DNA of 64,000 bases from Shimazuella alba (GCF_009831235.1 NZ_WUUL01000014.1:1-64000), one strand, 5' to 3'; shown: positions 18,151 through 27,145, counted from the first letter of the stretch. Made by a program: numbers and translations. Notes: generated by a model from the sequence alone, not told the origin.

Positions 18151-19884
18151 TTGGCTCCCCAACTAGAATCAAAAACAAATTCTATTGGCTTGGATGAAAA
18201 AAAGTATACAGGATCTGAAATTTTACTGCGCTCTTTGGTAGAAGAGGGAGTAGAAATGATTTTTGGTTATCCTGGGGGTGCAGTCCTTCCTATATATGAT
18301 TCGCTGTATGATGGTCATGTCCGGCATTTGCTTGCAAGGCATGAGCAAGGGGCAATTCACGCAGCAGATGGGTATGCGAGGGCTACTGGTAAGCCTGGTG
18401 TAGTAATGGCCACTTCAGGACCAGGGGCTACTAATCTAGTAACAGGGATAGCCACTGCAATGATGGATTCAATCCCTCTTGTCTGTATTACAGGGAATGT
18501 GCCTTTGAGTTTATTAGGAACGGATGCATTTCAAGAAGCTGATATTACGGGCATAACGATGCCTATCACAAAGCATAACTACCTTGTACGAAGTATAGAA
18601 GAAATTCCTACAGTAGTAAAAGAAGCTTTCACGATTGCAACTACTGGGAGACCTGGACCAGTTTTGATCGATATTCCAAAAGATGTCTCACAAGCGACCA
18701 ACACTTTTTCGTATCCAGAGAAAGTAGAGATCAGAGGTCTAAATAAACCCCAAGAACCTAGTGAAGTCCAAATAAATCGGCTTTATCAAGTCATACAACA
18801 AGCAGAACGTCCTGTTATTTTAGCAGGTGGTGGAGTAGTAAGGGCAAATGCGCAAACTGAACTGATTGAATTTGCTGAAAAATCTAATATCCCAGTTACC
18901 ACAACTCTGATGGGTCTCGGTGGGTTTCCTAGTAGGCATGATTTATGGTTAGGAATGCCTGGGATGCACGGGACATATGCCGCGAACCATGCTTTACTGG
19001 AATGTGATTTGTTAATTGGAATTGGAGCGCGGTTCGATGATCGTGTCACAATGGGACGAATTGATAAATTTGCAACTGGCGCTAAGATCATTCACATCGA
19101 TATTGATCCGGCAGAGATAGATAAAAATGTGCATACGTATGTGCCGATTATCGGAGATGTAAAAGAAGTGTTATCGGTTGCGAATAAACAGCTTCCATCG
19201 GCTAATTCCAGTAGATGGATCGGTACATGTGATGCTTGGAAGAAAAATCATCCGCTTCAGTATCAAGATACAGATGAAAATGGATTAAAGCCTCAATGGG
19301 TAATTGAGCATTTGGATCAAACAACGGAAGGAAAAGCGATTGTAGCTACTGATGTAGGACAGCACCAGATGTGGGTTGCGCAGTATTATCTTTTTTCAGA
19401 ACCTCGTTCGCTATTGTCATCAGGTGGGCTTGGAACGATGGGCTTTGGATTTCCAGCAGCAATCGGAGCTCAATTAGCCGATCCAGATCGTACTGTTATC
19501 GCGGTGACGGGTGATGGTGGATTTCAAATGACAGCACAAGAATTAGCAGTTATCGCTTTGGACAACATCCCTGTAAAAATTGTTATTATCAATAACCAAT
19601 GCTTGGGTATGGTTCGCCAGTGGCAGGAAGTATTCTACAAAGAGCGTTACAGCGAAGTAGATTTATCAGGGAGCCCTGATTTTGTAAAACTAGCAGATGC
19701 TTATGGTGTGAAAGCATGGAGAGCAACGAATAAGGAAGAAGCAATTCAAGCATGGAAAGAAGCACTTCATCATCCTGGTCCGGCTGTAGTCGATTTCTGG
19801 GTTAATCCAAATGAAAATGTATATCCAATGGTTGCTCCAGGAACTGGATTGGATGAGATGATGATGGGAGATGAAGAGCAATGA
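18151..19884 (+). CDS. ilvB: Acetolactate synthase, large (catalytic) subunit
   Basis: IlvB condenses two pyruvates, or pyruvate and 2-ketobutyrate, using ThDP, FAD and Mg2+, the first common step to Val/Leu/Ile. The 577-residue protein has the ThDP-glutamate region ([12 protein letters not shown]), the FAD-domain motif ([17 protein letters not shown]) and the ThDP/Mg motif [15 protein letters not shown]...NN. The start is TTG 18151, 7 nt after AAAGGAGG; there is no better ATG. The stop overlaps the ilvN start by 4 nt, indicating translational coupling. Control is by the upstream T-box. Confidence 0.96.
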   Translation: MAPQLESKTNSIGLDEKKYTGSEILLRSLVEEGVEMIFGYPGGAVLPIYDSLYDGHVRHLLARHEQGAIHAADGYARATGKPGVVMATSGPGATNLVTGIATAMMDSIPLVCITGNVPLSLLGTDAFQEADITGITMPITKHNYLVRSIEEIPTVVKEAFTIATTGRPGPVLIDIPKDVSQATNTFSYPEKVEIRGLNKPQEPSEVQINRLYQVIQQAERPVILAGGGVVRANAQTELIEFAEKSNIPVTTTLMGLGGFPSRHDLWLGMPGMHGTYAANHALLECDLLIGIGARFDDRVTMGRIDKFATGAKIIHIDIDPAEIDKNVHTYVPIIGDVKEVLSVANKQLPSANSSRWIGTCDAWKKNHPLQYQDTDENGLKPQWVIEHLDQTTEGKAIVATDVGQHQMWVAQYYLFSEPRSLLSSGGLGTMGFGFPAAIGAQLADPDRTVIAVTGDGGFQMTAQELAVIALDNIPVKIVIINNQCLGMVRQWQEVFYKERYSEVDLSGSPDFVKLADAYGVKAWRATNKEEAIQAWKEALHHPGPAVVDFWVNPNENVYPMVAPGTGLDEMMMGDEEQ

Positions 19885-20384
19885 GACATATATTTTCAGT
19901 ATTAGTAAACAATCGGCCACGTGTCTTAGCTCGAGTCTCCAGTCTTTTGGGACAGAGAAACTTCAATATTGAAAGCATCAGTGTAGGACAATCAGAAGAG
20001 AAAGATCTGTCACGTATGATCATTGTGACGAGTGGTGATGAACGAACGCTAAATCAATTGTCCAAACAATTGTCTAAATTGATAGACGTAATCGAAGTTC
20101 GAACGATTACAGAGACAACTAGTGTAGAAAGAGAATTGATGCTAGTTCGAGTTGCGGCCAGCCCAAATGTACGGATGGAGATCCAAGGGATTATTGATCC
20201 ATTCCGAGCATCAGTAGTAGATGTGGGACACGATACCATGATGCTGCAAGCTACGGGAGATAGAGCAAAATTGGATACCTTAACGGAATTATTACAGCCT
20301 TACGGTATTTTAGAAGTTGCTCGAACAGGTGTTATTGCTCTGAATAGGGAATTTGAAAAAATTTCGCTTACAACCGTTATCTAA
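19881..20384 (+). CDS. ilvN: Acetolactate synthase, small (regulatory) subunit
   Basis: The 167-residue product opens with an ACT domain ([23 protein letters not shown], glycine/asparagine loop for valine) and ends in the ALS_ss_C domain. It activates IlvB and confers valine feedback inhibition. It overlaps ilvB by 4 nt. The alternative name ilvH is used for the same subunit. Confidence 0.96.
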   Translation: MRHIFSVLVNNRPRVLARVSSLLGQRNFNIESISVGQSEEKDLSRMIIVTSGDERTLNQLSKQLSKLIDVIEVRTITETTSVERELMLVRVAASPNVRMEIQGIIDPFRASVVDVGHDTMMLQATGDRAKLDTLTELLQPYGILEVARTGVIALNREFEKISLTTVI

Positions 20385-20423
20385 AGAAATAAAAATAAAA
20401 GAAAAAATCTGGGGGAATGTATC

Positions 20424-21434
20424 ATGAGTAAAATGTACTACGAAGGCGATGCAAATCTACATCTTTTTAATGGCAAAACAGTTGCAGTAGTAGGATATGG
20501 CAGCCAAGGGCACGCACAAGCACAAAACTTACGTGATAGTGGAGTGAAAGTAGTAATCGGTCTTCGTCCGGGAAAATCATGGGATCAGGCGGAAAACGAT
20601 GGATTTTCCGTTTTTACGGTTGATGAAGCTGCCAAACAAGCTGATGTGATTCAGATCCTACTTCCAGATGAGCTTCAGAAACATGTATACGAGACACAAA
20701 TCAAAGAAAATTTAACAGCTGGTAATGTATTGATGTTCTCTCATGGATTTAACATTCATTTTGGTCAAATCGTTGCACCATCTGATGTAGATGTTATCCT
20801 TGTAGCACCAAAATCACCTGGCCATTTGGTTCGTCGTGTTTACCAAGAAGGATTTGGTGTTCCAGCTCTGATCGCAGTTCACCAAGATGCAAGCGGACAA
20901 GCAAAAGATGTTGCACTTGCATACTGCAAAGGAATTGGCAGTACACGTGCAGGAGTGATCGAAACTTCTTTCAAAGAAGAAACAGAAACAGATCTATTTG
21001 GAGAGCAAGCAGTACTCTGTGGTGGAGTTTCTGAGCTAGTGAAAAATGGTTTTGAAACATTGACAGAAGCAGGATACCAGCCAGAAATCGCATATTTTGA
21101 GTGTCTGCACGAGCTAAAATTGATCGTTGATTTGATGTATGAAAAAGGTTTGAGCGGAATGCGCCATTCTATCAGTGATACAGCAGAGTACGGAGACTAT
21201 GTGAGTGGGAAACGTGTTGTAGGAGCACCTTCTCGCCAAGCGATGCAGCAAATCTTGAAAGAAATTCAAGATGGAACATTTGCAAACAACTGGATTGCGG
21301 AGAATCAAAACGGTCGCCCAGAGTTTAACAAAATCGCAGCAAGCGAAAAGGAGCATTCGATTGAAAAAGTAGGAAAAGAACTTCGTCAAATGATGGTGTG
21401 GGTAAACAAAGAACCTGTCAGTTCCAATAACTAA
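20424..21434 (+). CDS. ilvC: Ketol-acid reductoisomerase (NADP+)
   Basis: IlvC isomerises and reduces acetolactate or acetohydroxybutyrate to the dihydroxy acids used by IlvD. The 336-residue class I enzyme has the NADP-binding loop [19 protein letters not shown], the metal-ligand region (SHGFNIHFG, then ETDLFGEQ with the conserved acidic residues) and the C-terminal knotted domain. A GGGGG ribosome site precedes ATG 20424. It is third in the ilv operon. Confidence 0.96.
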   Translation: MSKMYYEGDANLHLFNGKTVAVVGYGSQGHAQAQNLRDSGVKVVIGLRPGKSWDQAENDGFSVFTVDEAAKQADVIQILLPDELQKHVYETQIKENLTAGNVLMFSHGFNIHFGQIVAPSDVDVILVAPKSPGHLVRRVYQEGFGVPALIAVHQDASGQAKDVALAYCKGIGSTRAGVIETSFKEETETDLFGEQAVLCGGVSELVKNGFETLTEAGYQPEIAYFECLHELKLIVDLMYEKGLSGMRHSISDTAEYGDYVSGKRVVGAPSRQAMQQILKEIQDGTFANNWIAENQNGRPEFNKIAASEKEHSIEKVGKELRQMMVWVNKEPVSSNN

Positions 21435-21464
21435 TTTTTAACGGAAAGAGAAGGAGCAACGACT

Positions 21465-21818
21465 ATGCGGACAATCAAATTTTACTACTACATTGATTGT
21501 GCGATGGAAAAAATCTCCTAGTGTAACGCTAACAAAAGGTGTGAAGATGGAGCTGCACTCCAATAAGATGGTGTCCTCTGATCGAAACAGAGTTCGCTGC
21601 ATCTTTACCTGGAGATCGACAAGCGATAACAGAAGTAGAGAATGCAACGGTTTTAATTTAGCGTATTGTGTGGAAAGTGAGCGCGAAGTGATTACAGACA
21701 TCTTAGAAGCTAGTGCCCGAGCGTTATGGATGAGGTAAATCGTTTGATAGCAAGGAAATTGGAATGGGAAGTTGAAGGTGTATGGGAAACTGCTGCTTCC
21801 TTTTCAAAGGGGGAGTAA
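21465..21818 (+). pseudogene. leuA: leuA (2-isopropylmalate synthase) relic
   Basis: Between ilvC and leuB, where leuA normally lies, about 350 bases keep a ribosome site (GAAGGAGC) and the LeuA opening MRTIKF. After a small frame change come TTL, then SPSVTLTKGVKMEL, then in another frame VIETEFAASLPGD, all LeuA N-terminal landmarks. After about 80 codons it jumps to DILEASARAL-type sequence and then MDEVNRLIARK, the end of LeuA, closing with TAA at 21816-21818. Some 380 internal codons are missing and there are several frame changes and stops. The enzyme cannot be made from this locus. Assignment is from motif order and position. Confidence 0.8.
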
Positions 21819-21821
21819 TCA

Positions 21822-22898
21822 TTGGCAACAAAAAAAGACATAGTAGTGATACCAGGTGATGGAGTCGGTACAGAAGTGATGGATGCTGCACTAGCTGTTT
21901 TGGATGTGGTGCAAAATAAATACAACTATGATTTTACTTATCATCAAGCATTAGCTGGTGGAATAGCGACAGATACAGTTGGAGTACCTTTACCAGATGA
22001 AACATTGGATAAAGCAAAAAAAGCAGATGCGATCTTATTTGGGGCAGTTGGTGGTCCAAAATGGGATAATCATCCACCTCATCTTCGTCCAGAGCAAGCA
22101 CTTCTCGGATTACGAAAAGCGTTAGGTCTCTTTTCCAATCTTCGACCAATTGTATTATTCTCGGGGTTAGAAGACAGTTCTTCTTTAAAAGCCGAAGTGA
22201 TTCAAGGTGTCGATTTTGTAGTTGTTAGAGAGTTGACAGGTGGTATCTACTTTGGCGAAAAACAAAGACAGAAAGATAACAATGGGTATGAATATGCGTC
22301 GGATGTCTTGCTCTATCATGAGCATGAGATTGAGAGAATTGTTCGTTTAGCATTCCAGATGGCACAAAATCGCAAGAAGCAACTTACATCCGTTGATAAA
22401 GCAAATGTTTTAGAAAGTTCTCGTTTATGGAGAGCAGTGGTAGATCGAGTGAAAACCGATTATCCTGATGTTACGGTAGAACATATGTTGGTTGATAATT
22501 GTGCGATGCAATTGGTTCGTCGTCCTGCTTCCTTTGATGTGATCGTGACAGAGAATATGTTTGGAGATATCTTGAGCGATGAAGCAGCTATCTTGACTGG
22601 ATCAATAGGTATGTTGCCATCTGCAAGTTTAGGGGAGGGAACACTCGGTTTTTACGAACCAGTACACGGCTCTGCACCAGATATCGCAGGGCTTGGTATA
22701 GCGAATCCAACTGCAATGATTTTATCCATGGCAATGATGCTTCGGCACTCTTTCCAAGACGAAAAAGCAGCTTCTGATGTAGAAAAAGCAGTAGAAAAAG
22801 TTGTACATATGGGATATCGTACACAAGATACGAAAGTAGATAGCGATAAAACATTAACCACTATGCAGTTTGCTGAAAAAGTAGCAAGTTTGATTTAA
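21822..22898 (+). CDS. leuB: 3-isopropylmalate dehydrogenase
   Basis: LeuB oxidatively decarboxylates 3-isopropylmalate with NAD+ in the leucine branch. The 358-residue protein starts at TTG 21822 after AAAGGGGGAG. It shows the isocitrate/isopropylmalate dehydrogenase motifs: IPGDGVGTEVM, the substrate arginines in LRPEQALLGLRK and LFSNLRP, VVRELTGGIYFG, and the metal/NAD region NMFGDILSDEAAILTGSIGMLPSASLG. It directly follows the leuA relic, and a terminator follows it, so leuC and leuD are not in this operon. Confidence 0.96.
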   Translation: MATKKDIVVIPGDGVGTEVMDAALAVLDVVQNKYNYDFTYHQALAGGIATDTVGVPLPDETLDKAKKADAILFGAVGGPKWDNHPPHLRPEQALLGLRKALGLFSNLRPIVLFSGLEDSSSLKAEVIQGVDFVVVRELTGGIYFGEKQRQKDNNGYEYASDVLLYHEHEIERIVRLAFQMAQNRKKQLTSVDKANVLESSRLWRAVVDRVKTDYPDVTVEHMLVDNCAMQLVRRPASFDVIVTENMFGDILSDEAAILTGSIGMLPSASLGEGTLGFYEPVHGSAPDIAGLGIANPTAMILSMAMMLRHSFQDEKAASDVEKAVEKVVHMGYRTQDTKVDSDKTLTTMQFAEKVASLI

Positions 22899-22907
22899 CT
22901 GTTCGTT

Positions 22908-22937
22908 AGCCAGTCCATTAGGGCTGGTTTTTTTAAT
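22908..22937 (+). terminator. Terminator of the ilv-leu operon
   Basis: AGCCAGTCC / GGGCTGGTT with a short loop is followed by a T-run. The promoter of small-gene unit C begins about 40 nt further on. Confidence 0.85.
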
Positions 22938-22973
22938 GTTTTTAAATATAATATAAATTTACAGAATAAAAAG

Positions 22974-23003
22974 TTTACATTTTTAGGCGTTTTGCGATAT
23001 ACT
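22974..23003 (+). promoter_or_regulatory. Promoter of small-gene unit C
   Basis: TTTACA (22974-22979) and TATACT (22998-23003) with an 18-nt spacer. It is one of several close matches to consensus found in front of the dispersed small genes. Confidence 0.7.
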
Positions 23004-23054
23004 TTGTATGAACGTACAAATCGTACGTCCTTGCGTGCTTTGGAGGAAAAAGAG

Positions 23055-23222
23055 ATGAGCCAGCCAAATCAGCAGGATGAGCTTGAGCTGCGAGAACTGG
23101 AGAAGGATCCTGAGAAGAAGAGGACGATTCGGATGCTCGGAGAAGATTATACTCCGAGGTTTGTGGAAGAACCGAAGACTCGTCGTCGACGTGTGATTCC
23201 TTCGAAGAAGCAGCAGGGTTGA
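23055..23222 (+). CDS. Small orphan gene of foreign composition (unit C)
   Basis: The product is 55 residues, very charged (acidic first half, Arg/Lys-rich second half: KTRRRRVIPSKKQQG). It has no hydrophobic core and is probably disordered, or a small nucleic-acid or protein ligand; no family is recognised. ATG 23055 follows GGAGG by 8 nt, and the frame from 22992 is rejected because it would start in the promoter. Codons end in G/C (GAG, AAG, CTG, CGT), unlike leuB next door. It has its own promoter and a 10-bp perfect hairpin after the stop. Confidence 0.7.
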   Translation: MSQPNQQDELELRELEKDPEKKRTIRMLGEDYTPRFVEEPKTRRRRVIPSKKQQG

Positions 23223-23237
23223 TAGAAATATCAACGC

Positions 23238-23265
23238 AGGCCCGATGTATCGCAGCATCGGGCCT
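23238..23265 (+). other. Hairpin 3' of unit C
   Basis: Perfect 10-bp arms AGGCCCGATG / CATCGGGCCT with an 8-nt loop, followed by GGTGACAAGG. There is no U-tract. Confidence 0.8.
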
Positions 23266-23321
23266 GGTGACAAGGTTATTTGGTAAAAAAAGTGCTTTCA
23301 AGATTGATGTTTTAAAGCGAA

Positions 23322-23348
23322 GAAACCTAACCGAAGTGGTCAGGTTTC
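23322..23348 (-). terminator. Terminator of micro-ORF 23390-23425
   Basis: GAAACCT-ACC / GGT-AGGTTTC with a short loop. On the minus strand it is followed by TTCGCTTTAAA. It lies about 40 nt after the micro-ORF stop. Confidence 0.5.
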
Positions 23349-23389
23349 CATATATAAAAATGTAAATTCATCGAAATCAACAGCTTCTT

Positions 23390-23425
23390 TTAGTGGTTGC
23401 AATCTGGCTCGTTGCAATAACGCAT
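23390..23425 (-). CDS. Possible 11-residue peptide gene
   Basis: A very short frame, MRYCNEPDCNH, starts 7 nt after a near-perfect ribosome site (GAGGAGGTG) and 45 nt after a -10 match (GATATAAT, about 23470-23477 on the minus strand). A hairpin lies 40 nt beyond the stop. Promoter, strong Shine-Dalgarno and hairpin in about 150 nt suggest a real transcript. The two cysteines are notable. It could be a peptide gene, a leader peptide or a truncated remnant. No homologue is known to me. Confidence 0.35.
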   Translation of the reverse strand: MRYCNEPDCNH

Positions 23426-23629
23426 TCCAAACACCTCCTCTACAAGAAAGAAATGATTTTCTATTATTATATCAAAAGTAGCGTGTAAATGTTAGAATAT
23501 TTTTCTTTTATATTTCTTTCTGAATTAAATACGATATTAAAAAATATCCGTTCCCAAACAACAAATGAATGGGATTTTCCATTATAATAGTAAATACCAA
23601 AAGTGAGTTTCTCATGGTTGGAGACTGAA

Positions 23630-23971
23630 GTGCTCAAGCGTGATGTGATTGTCCGTACCTACCCGACTAAGGGGAAGGTTCTGGAGATCGCTTTCGACAA
23701 CCTCTGGAATTTTGAGAAGAAGCTGGAAGCGTTTTTCGATCGTATTGACCTGGATAAGGTCGATACGCTTCCGACTCACCTGAAGGAGAAGTTCGTGAGC
23801 TTCATCGAGGGCGAGGTTGTAGCGGAGTGGTATCATACTCTTCTGACCATGCTCGATGCGACTGATCCGGACTCTTCTTCGGATGATTCTAAGTTTCCGT
23901 CTTTCACGCTTGTCAACAGGACGGGCTATTACCTTAAGGAGCTCGACGAGATCGAGAAGGCGTTGTCTTAG
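23630..23971 (+). CDS. Small orphan gene of foreign composition (unit D)
   Basis: The product is about 113 residues and acidic, with a mixed alpha/beta pattern (YPTKGKVLEIAFDNLWNFEKK...), no signal peptide and no recognised motif. I prefer GTG 23630, which has GGAG 7 nt upstream; GTG 23603 opens the frame but has no ribosome site and lies close to the -10. A TATAAT box is at 23583-23588. Codons are G/C-ending and rich in AAG, GAG, CTG and GAC. A very stable hairpin follows the stop. It is 350 nt downstream of unit C. Confidence 0.65.
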   Translation: MLKRDVIVRTYPTKGKVLEIAFDNLWNFEKKLEAFFDRIDLDKVDTLPTHLKEKFVSFIEGEVVAEWYHTLLTMLDATDPDSSSDDSKFPSFTLVNRTGYYLKELDEIEKALS

Positions 23972-23980
23972 CCTTTTCCC

Positions 23981-24012
23981 GCCCCGCTTTGGAACTGATT
24001 CCAAGGCGGGGC
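23981..24012 (+). other. Hairpin 3' of unit D
   Basis: GCCCCGC-TTGGAA pairs with TTCCAA-GCGGGGC around a 4-nt loop with one mismatch. It is followed by CCGAAACAAAA, with no U-tract. Confidence 0.8.
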
Positions 24013-24113
24013 CCGAAACAAAATAAATTATATGATATAATAGGAAGACGTTGTATGAAGAACAAAAAACGACTTATTCATTAGGAGAATACCTCAAAAA
24101 GGTGGGACACCAT

Positions 24114-24278
24114 ATGGATAATAAAAATAATTTAGTCGCGATGTTTCGCAAATTACCGACAGAACGTAAAGCGATGATTGCAGAAACGGCTGTGGTAGTC
24201 ATCGGTTGGCTCGCAAAGAAAGCAGTCCATACTTATCAAAATCGAAAGAAAAAGAAACAAGAAAAGGTAAGCTCCTAA
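24114..24278 (+). CDS. Hypothetical small basic protein
   Basis: The product is 54 residues: a polar start, one moderately hydrophobic segment (AVVVIGWLAKKA) and a very basic tail (RKKKKQEK). ATG 24114 follows AAAGGTGG at about 7 nt. A longer TTG frame from 24051 (75 residues) is possible, but its start is only about 10 nt from a TATAAT box (24036-24041). It might be a small membrane-associated protein. Codon use is native, and a normal U-tract terminator follows, so it does not belong to the foreign small-gene set. Confidence 0.5.
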   Translation: MDNKNNLVAMFRKLPTERKAMIAETAVVVIGWLAKKAVHTYQNRKKKKQEKVSS

Positions 24279-24297
24279 AGCTTACCTTTTTGCATGC
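24263..24297 (+). terminator. Terminator of 24114-24278
   Basis: AAAGGTAAGC / GCTTACCTTT with a 7-nt loop, then TTTG. It overlaps the last codons of the gene. Confidence 0.8.
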
Positions 24298-24342
24298 AAA
24301 AAAGAAAACTATCTTCTAAATAGGGGTGTAACCAGTCATATA

Positions 24343-24384
24343 ATGAAAATGAACCGTTCTTAGAAAGGAACGGTTCATTTTCAT
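24343..24384. repeat. Long perfect inverted repeat
   Basis: 17-bp arms (ATGAAAATGAACCGTTC and its exact complement) around an 8-nt loop. There is no gene within 100 nt on the plus side, and the SDR relic lies to the right. It could be a bidirectional terminator or a leftover unit hairpin. Two good terminators so close together are odd. Confidence 0.5.
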
Positions 24385-24489
24385 AGGTTTATTAAGCTAA
24401 TCGCTCGATCGAGAATTATACGAAATTCAAGGTATGGATTGATATGGTTGTAAATAAGGGGAGTAAGAGCAAGTTAGTTAGCTTGTTTC

Positions 24490-25296
24490 TTTTCGAACAT
24501 AACAAAATAATTAGAGCTGCGCATCTCATTTTTCATTTCTTGTCATTGAACTAGAAAGTAAGTCAGGAAAGAATTTCCCAGCAAATCGTAAGAACTTTGA
24601 AAATCCTCGAACTACACGCTTTTTGTTCTTTTCCATGCCTTTGATGCCATGTTTAACAAGTGTATCTAAACTCATATTTAGAAAGTCGCCGCCACCATCC
24701 TTTATGCTTGGTTCTAGATTCGTTTACGCAACAAGAGAAGAGGTGGGACTAGCTCCATCACATGAATATTCGCCCCTGAGTTATTTAATTGAATGCGAAC
24801 CGCATCTGTATACATGTGTACACCTGCTTTCGTTGCTGAATAGGTAGGATGTATGGATGAAGTGATATAAGAAAGATCGGGACTTGTTGTCACTATCATC
24901 GCCTTCATTTTGCGCGGCAAGTTGTGGTAGCAAAGGTTGTGTCATTCAGATTGTCCCGTTTAAATTCGTTTCAACTTCATTTGTTACTTGTTCAAGTTCT
25001 ATGTTTTCATCCAACAACCTAAACGAACCCATGATTCCTGCTGAGTTGAATAAAATATTTGCTTTGGGATGGTTTTCCTTAATGAATGCTGCTTTTTATG
25101 CGTACGGAATCTGGAATTGAAACATCTCCGTGCAGTTCCATTAGTCCCTTATTATTTTTTATCACTTGATCAATTGTTTTTTGATTGCGATCAACAATAA
25201 TTACTTTATTTCCACGTTTGGACAATTCTTTCGCAAAAGCAAGACAGATGCCTGAGGTGACGCCAGTAATGACAATAGTATTTTTGAAAGGTTCAT
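24490..25296 (-). pseudogene. Short-chain dehydrogenase/reductase relic
   Basis: A gene starting at ATG 25296 after a perfect AAAGGAGG site encodes, through several frame changes, recognisable SDR pieces: NTIVITGVTSG (nucleotide-binding TGxxxGI), KVIIVDRNQKTIDQVIKN, the active-site YSATKAGVHMYTDAVRIQL (Tyr-x-x-x-Lys, about 24820), and a DltE-like tail (RVVRGFSKFLRFAGKFFP, about 24570-24640). The order matches a 250-residue SDR of the DltE kind. Frameshifts at four or more places make it non-functional. The following stretch to 25520 shows nothing else I can name. Confidence 0.75.
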
Positions 25297-25521
25297 TATT
25301 TCCTCCTTTAAGTTATATAAATTTGTTTGTGGTAACTCCTAACGAAATGAATCTTATCGCATCCAGTTGGAGTCTTCGTATCTTTTCGGGAAAAGTGTAC
25401 GTTTAGGCATATTTCATACGCGAGTTAGATCTCTACGTGTATGTGAAGCTGTAGAATACGACAACAATATGCGATCTTAGCGTATTACACTTCTTCGTTC
25501 AGTTGCTGTTTTGCTCCTTGA

Positions 25522-26181
25522 TTATTTGCATTTAAACTCAAATCTATTTTTTTCTATTTCTATTGCTCGATTAGATGTTTTGATAATAATATTAAAATGC
25601 TGACTGTACGTATGCATAAACACTTCGTACTGAATCCTGCGTTCTTCATGAGATTGACTTAAATAATGAATATCGGTTCCTCTTTGAGCAATATCACGTT
25701 TCAACCTTCTCATTAATTCCGTTTCACCATCTGTATAAAAGTAAATTTTTAAATCAAATAATTTCGGATTTATAAATGCAACACTCATCCCTTCTACAAT
25801 TGTTACTTTGTTTTTTGAAGAGATTAACTCGCTTTTCTTATAATGTGAATCAAGTGTATATAAATCTAAACCAGCTCTAACCATCTGAATATCCCTTTCT
25901 AAAGAAGACAAATGATGCGCTGATGGATGGCAAGCCGTCATTTTATAGCGATGAATTTCGTTCTGATATGTATAGTCGATGATTGCATGCTTTCGAAGAT
26001 TTGAGCTAACAATATATGGATCTGTATTAATATAATTTATTTCATTTTGATTTAGTAGGTTTACGATCCTATTGGCAAATGTTGTTTTTCCAGCAGCACC
26101 ATGACCTGAAATGCCAATAACAATCTTTTCATCATTTATTTTGACCCAATTTATGATTTCTTGTAATAACTTATCCATCAC
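25522..26181 (-). CDS. Uridine kinase-like P-loop nucleoside kinase
   Basis: The 219-residue protein has Walker A near the N-terminus (GISGHGAAGKTTFANRI, about residues 20-36), a Walker B/effector region (VTIVEGMSVAF) and an Arg-rich lid (LMRRLKRDIAQRG) as in uridine kinase/phosphoribulokinase-family enzymes. It probably phosphorylates a nucleoside or similar small substrate; the exact substrate is not predictable. ATG 26181 follows AAAAGGGAGAGAG. It is monocistronic. The separate decayed gene at 1635-2715 is a different P-loop kinase. Confidence 0.8.
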   Translation of the reverse strand: MMDKLLQEIINWVKINDEKIVIGISGHGAAGKTTFANRIVNLLNQNEINYINTDPYIVSSNLRKHAIIDYTYQNEIHRYKMTACHPSAHHLSSLERDIQMVRAGLDLYTLDSHYKKSELISSKNKVTIVEGMSVAFINPKLFDLKIYFYTDGETELMRRLKRDIAQRGTDIHYLSQSHEERRIQYEVFMHTYSQHFNIIIKTSNRAIEIEKNRFEFKCK

Positions 26182-26494
26182 TCTCTCCCTTTTCCTGATA
26201 TGCTCCTCTTTTATCCGATATCGTAATATTCTCTCTTTTTATTATACATGAATTAAGAAATATAGATTCGCCGTATTTCTTTATATTAATCCTAGATAAA
26301 TTAAATCAGTTTTTATTTTACATATTATGTAAAATATCTGATGAACTATAGTAACAACCCTAGGGCTCTTTTTTTGATCAATTCATTTTCCATTATATAG
26401 TTACATTATCACTCGTCGCTGGATGCTGGTTCTAAAATAGAGCTGCTTTATATTGTAATAAGAGAAACTATTTTGGTTTACTGATCATTCTCCA
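26182..26494. other. AT-rich intergenic region, nothing further seen
   Basis: About 310 bases between the kinase start and the promoter of unit E. The part next to the kinase presumably holds its minus-strand promoter. No ORF, hairpin or repeat stood out. Confidence 0.5.
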
Positions 26495-26523
26495 TTTACA
26501 AACTAGAGATATTTCTATATAAT
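26495..26523 (+). promoter_or_regulatory. Promoter of small-gene unit E
   Basis: TTTACA (26495-26500) and TATAAT (26518-26523) with a 17-nt spacer. The same hexamers and spacing occur before unit F, 577 nt downstream. Confidence 0.82.
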
Positions 26524-26576
26524 GACAATGCAAAGTCCAACTCAACCTCTCCTTGGGAGAGAAAGGACACACTGAA

Positions 26577-26810
26577 ATGGGTCTCTTTGACGATCTCGTT
26601 GGTGCTGTCACCGGAGCTGCCGATGCAGTGGCTACCACTGCATCGGCAGCTGGTGCCGTGACTGATGCAGCCACTGGTGCTGTGGACGGAGCAACTGATG
26701 CTGCGACTGATGCAGCCACTGGTGCTGTGGACGGAGCGACCGATGCAGCTACTGGTGCGGTGGAGGGCGCTGACAACTCTGCCAGCGACTTCCTCGGCGG
26801 GCTCTTCTAA
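26577..26810 (+). CDS. Ala/Gly/Asp/Thr-rich repeat protein of foreign composition (unit E)
   Basis: The 77-residue product (MGLFDDLVGAVTGAADAVAT...) consists mainly of near-repeats of DAATGAVDGAT, acidic and alanine-rich, probably an extended helix. Both ends are Gly/Phe/Leu-rich (GLFDDLV, DFLGGLF). The DNA repeats with a period of about 45 bp (GATGCAGCCACTGGTGCTG recurs). A perfect 16-bp inverted repeat with a 3-nt loop sits inside the coding sequence (26616-26650). I start at ATG 26577, after an AAAGGA site; TTG 26553 is less likely. G+C is far above the surroundings. The function is unknown; it might be a structural or surface-active peptide. Confidence 0.7.
   Translation: MGLFDDLVGAVTGAADAVATTASAAGAVTDAATGAVDGATDAATDAATGAVDGATDAATGAVEGADNSASDFLGGLF
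26616..26650. repeat. Perfect 16-bp inverted repeat inside unit E gene
   Basis: GCTGCCGATGCAGTGG and its exact complement flank CTA. A stem this perfect within a coding sequence would strongly slow translation or be an RNA or DNA recognition structure. Confidence 0.85.
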
Positions 26811-26841
26811 GCGCATCAGCGTCTAAGACGCCTCCTGTCCT

Positions 26842-26891
26842 GGGACGGAGCCTCACGCTACAAAGCGTGTGTACTCCGTCCCGGGAACCTG
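26842..26891 (+). other. Structured 3' element of unit E (bipartite hairpin plus GGGAACCTG)
   Basis: The outer stem GGGACGGAG / CTCCGTCCC (26842-26850, 26874-26882) encloses an inner stem CACGC / GCGTG (26854-26858, 26865-26869), followed at once by GGGAACCTG. The same layout with a different outer-stem sequence occurs after unit F. A normal terminator lies 31 nt further on, so this element is probably not just a terminator. Confidence 0.7.
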
Positions 26892-26921
26892 CCTATTCTT
26901 TCCATATTGAAAATATATAGA

Positions 26922-26949
26922 GAATCTGCCGCTATGGCAGATTTTTTTC
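26922..26949 (+). terminator. Terminator downstream of unit E
   Basis: GAATCTGCC / GGCAGATT with a 5-nt loop, then seven T. It is a typical intrinsic terminator. Confidence 0.85.
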
Positions 26950-27071
26950 GTTACCTTAAATCTTATTTTTTACTATTGTAAAGGATAGTATCCGATATTC
27001 CTTCGACAGAATTTGCAAGCTTTTACAAAAATACTTGTCAGAATATAATTCTAAATAGTTAGCAAAGGGAG

Positions 27072-27100
27072 TTTACAGCTTTTCTTCTATTCCTTATAAT
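27072..27100 (+). promoter_or_regulatory. Promoter of small-gene unit F
   Basis: TTTACA (27072-27077), a 17-nt spacer, and TATAAT (27095-27100), the same as the unit E promoter. Confidence 0.82.
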
Positions 27101-27145
27101 AGTAGAAAGTACACCTAACAACCTCTCACGAGGGGAAGGGCCACT

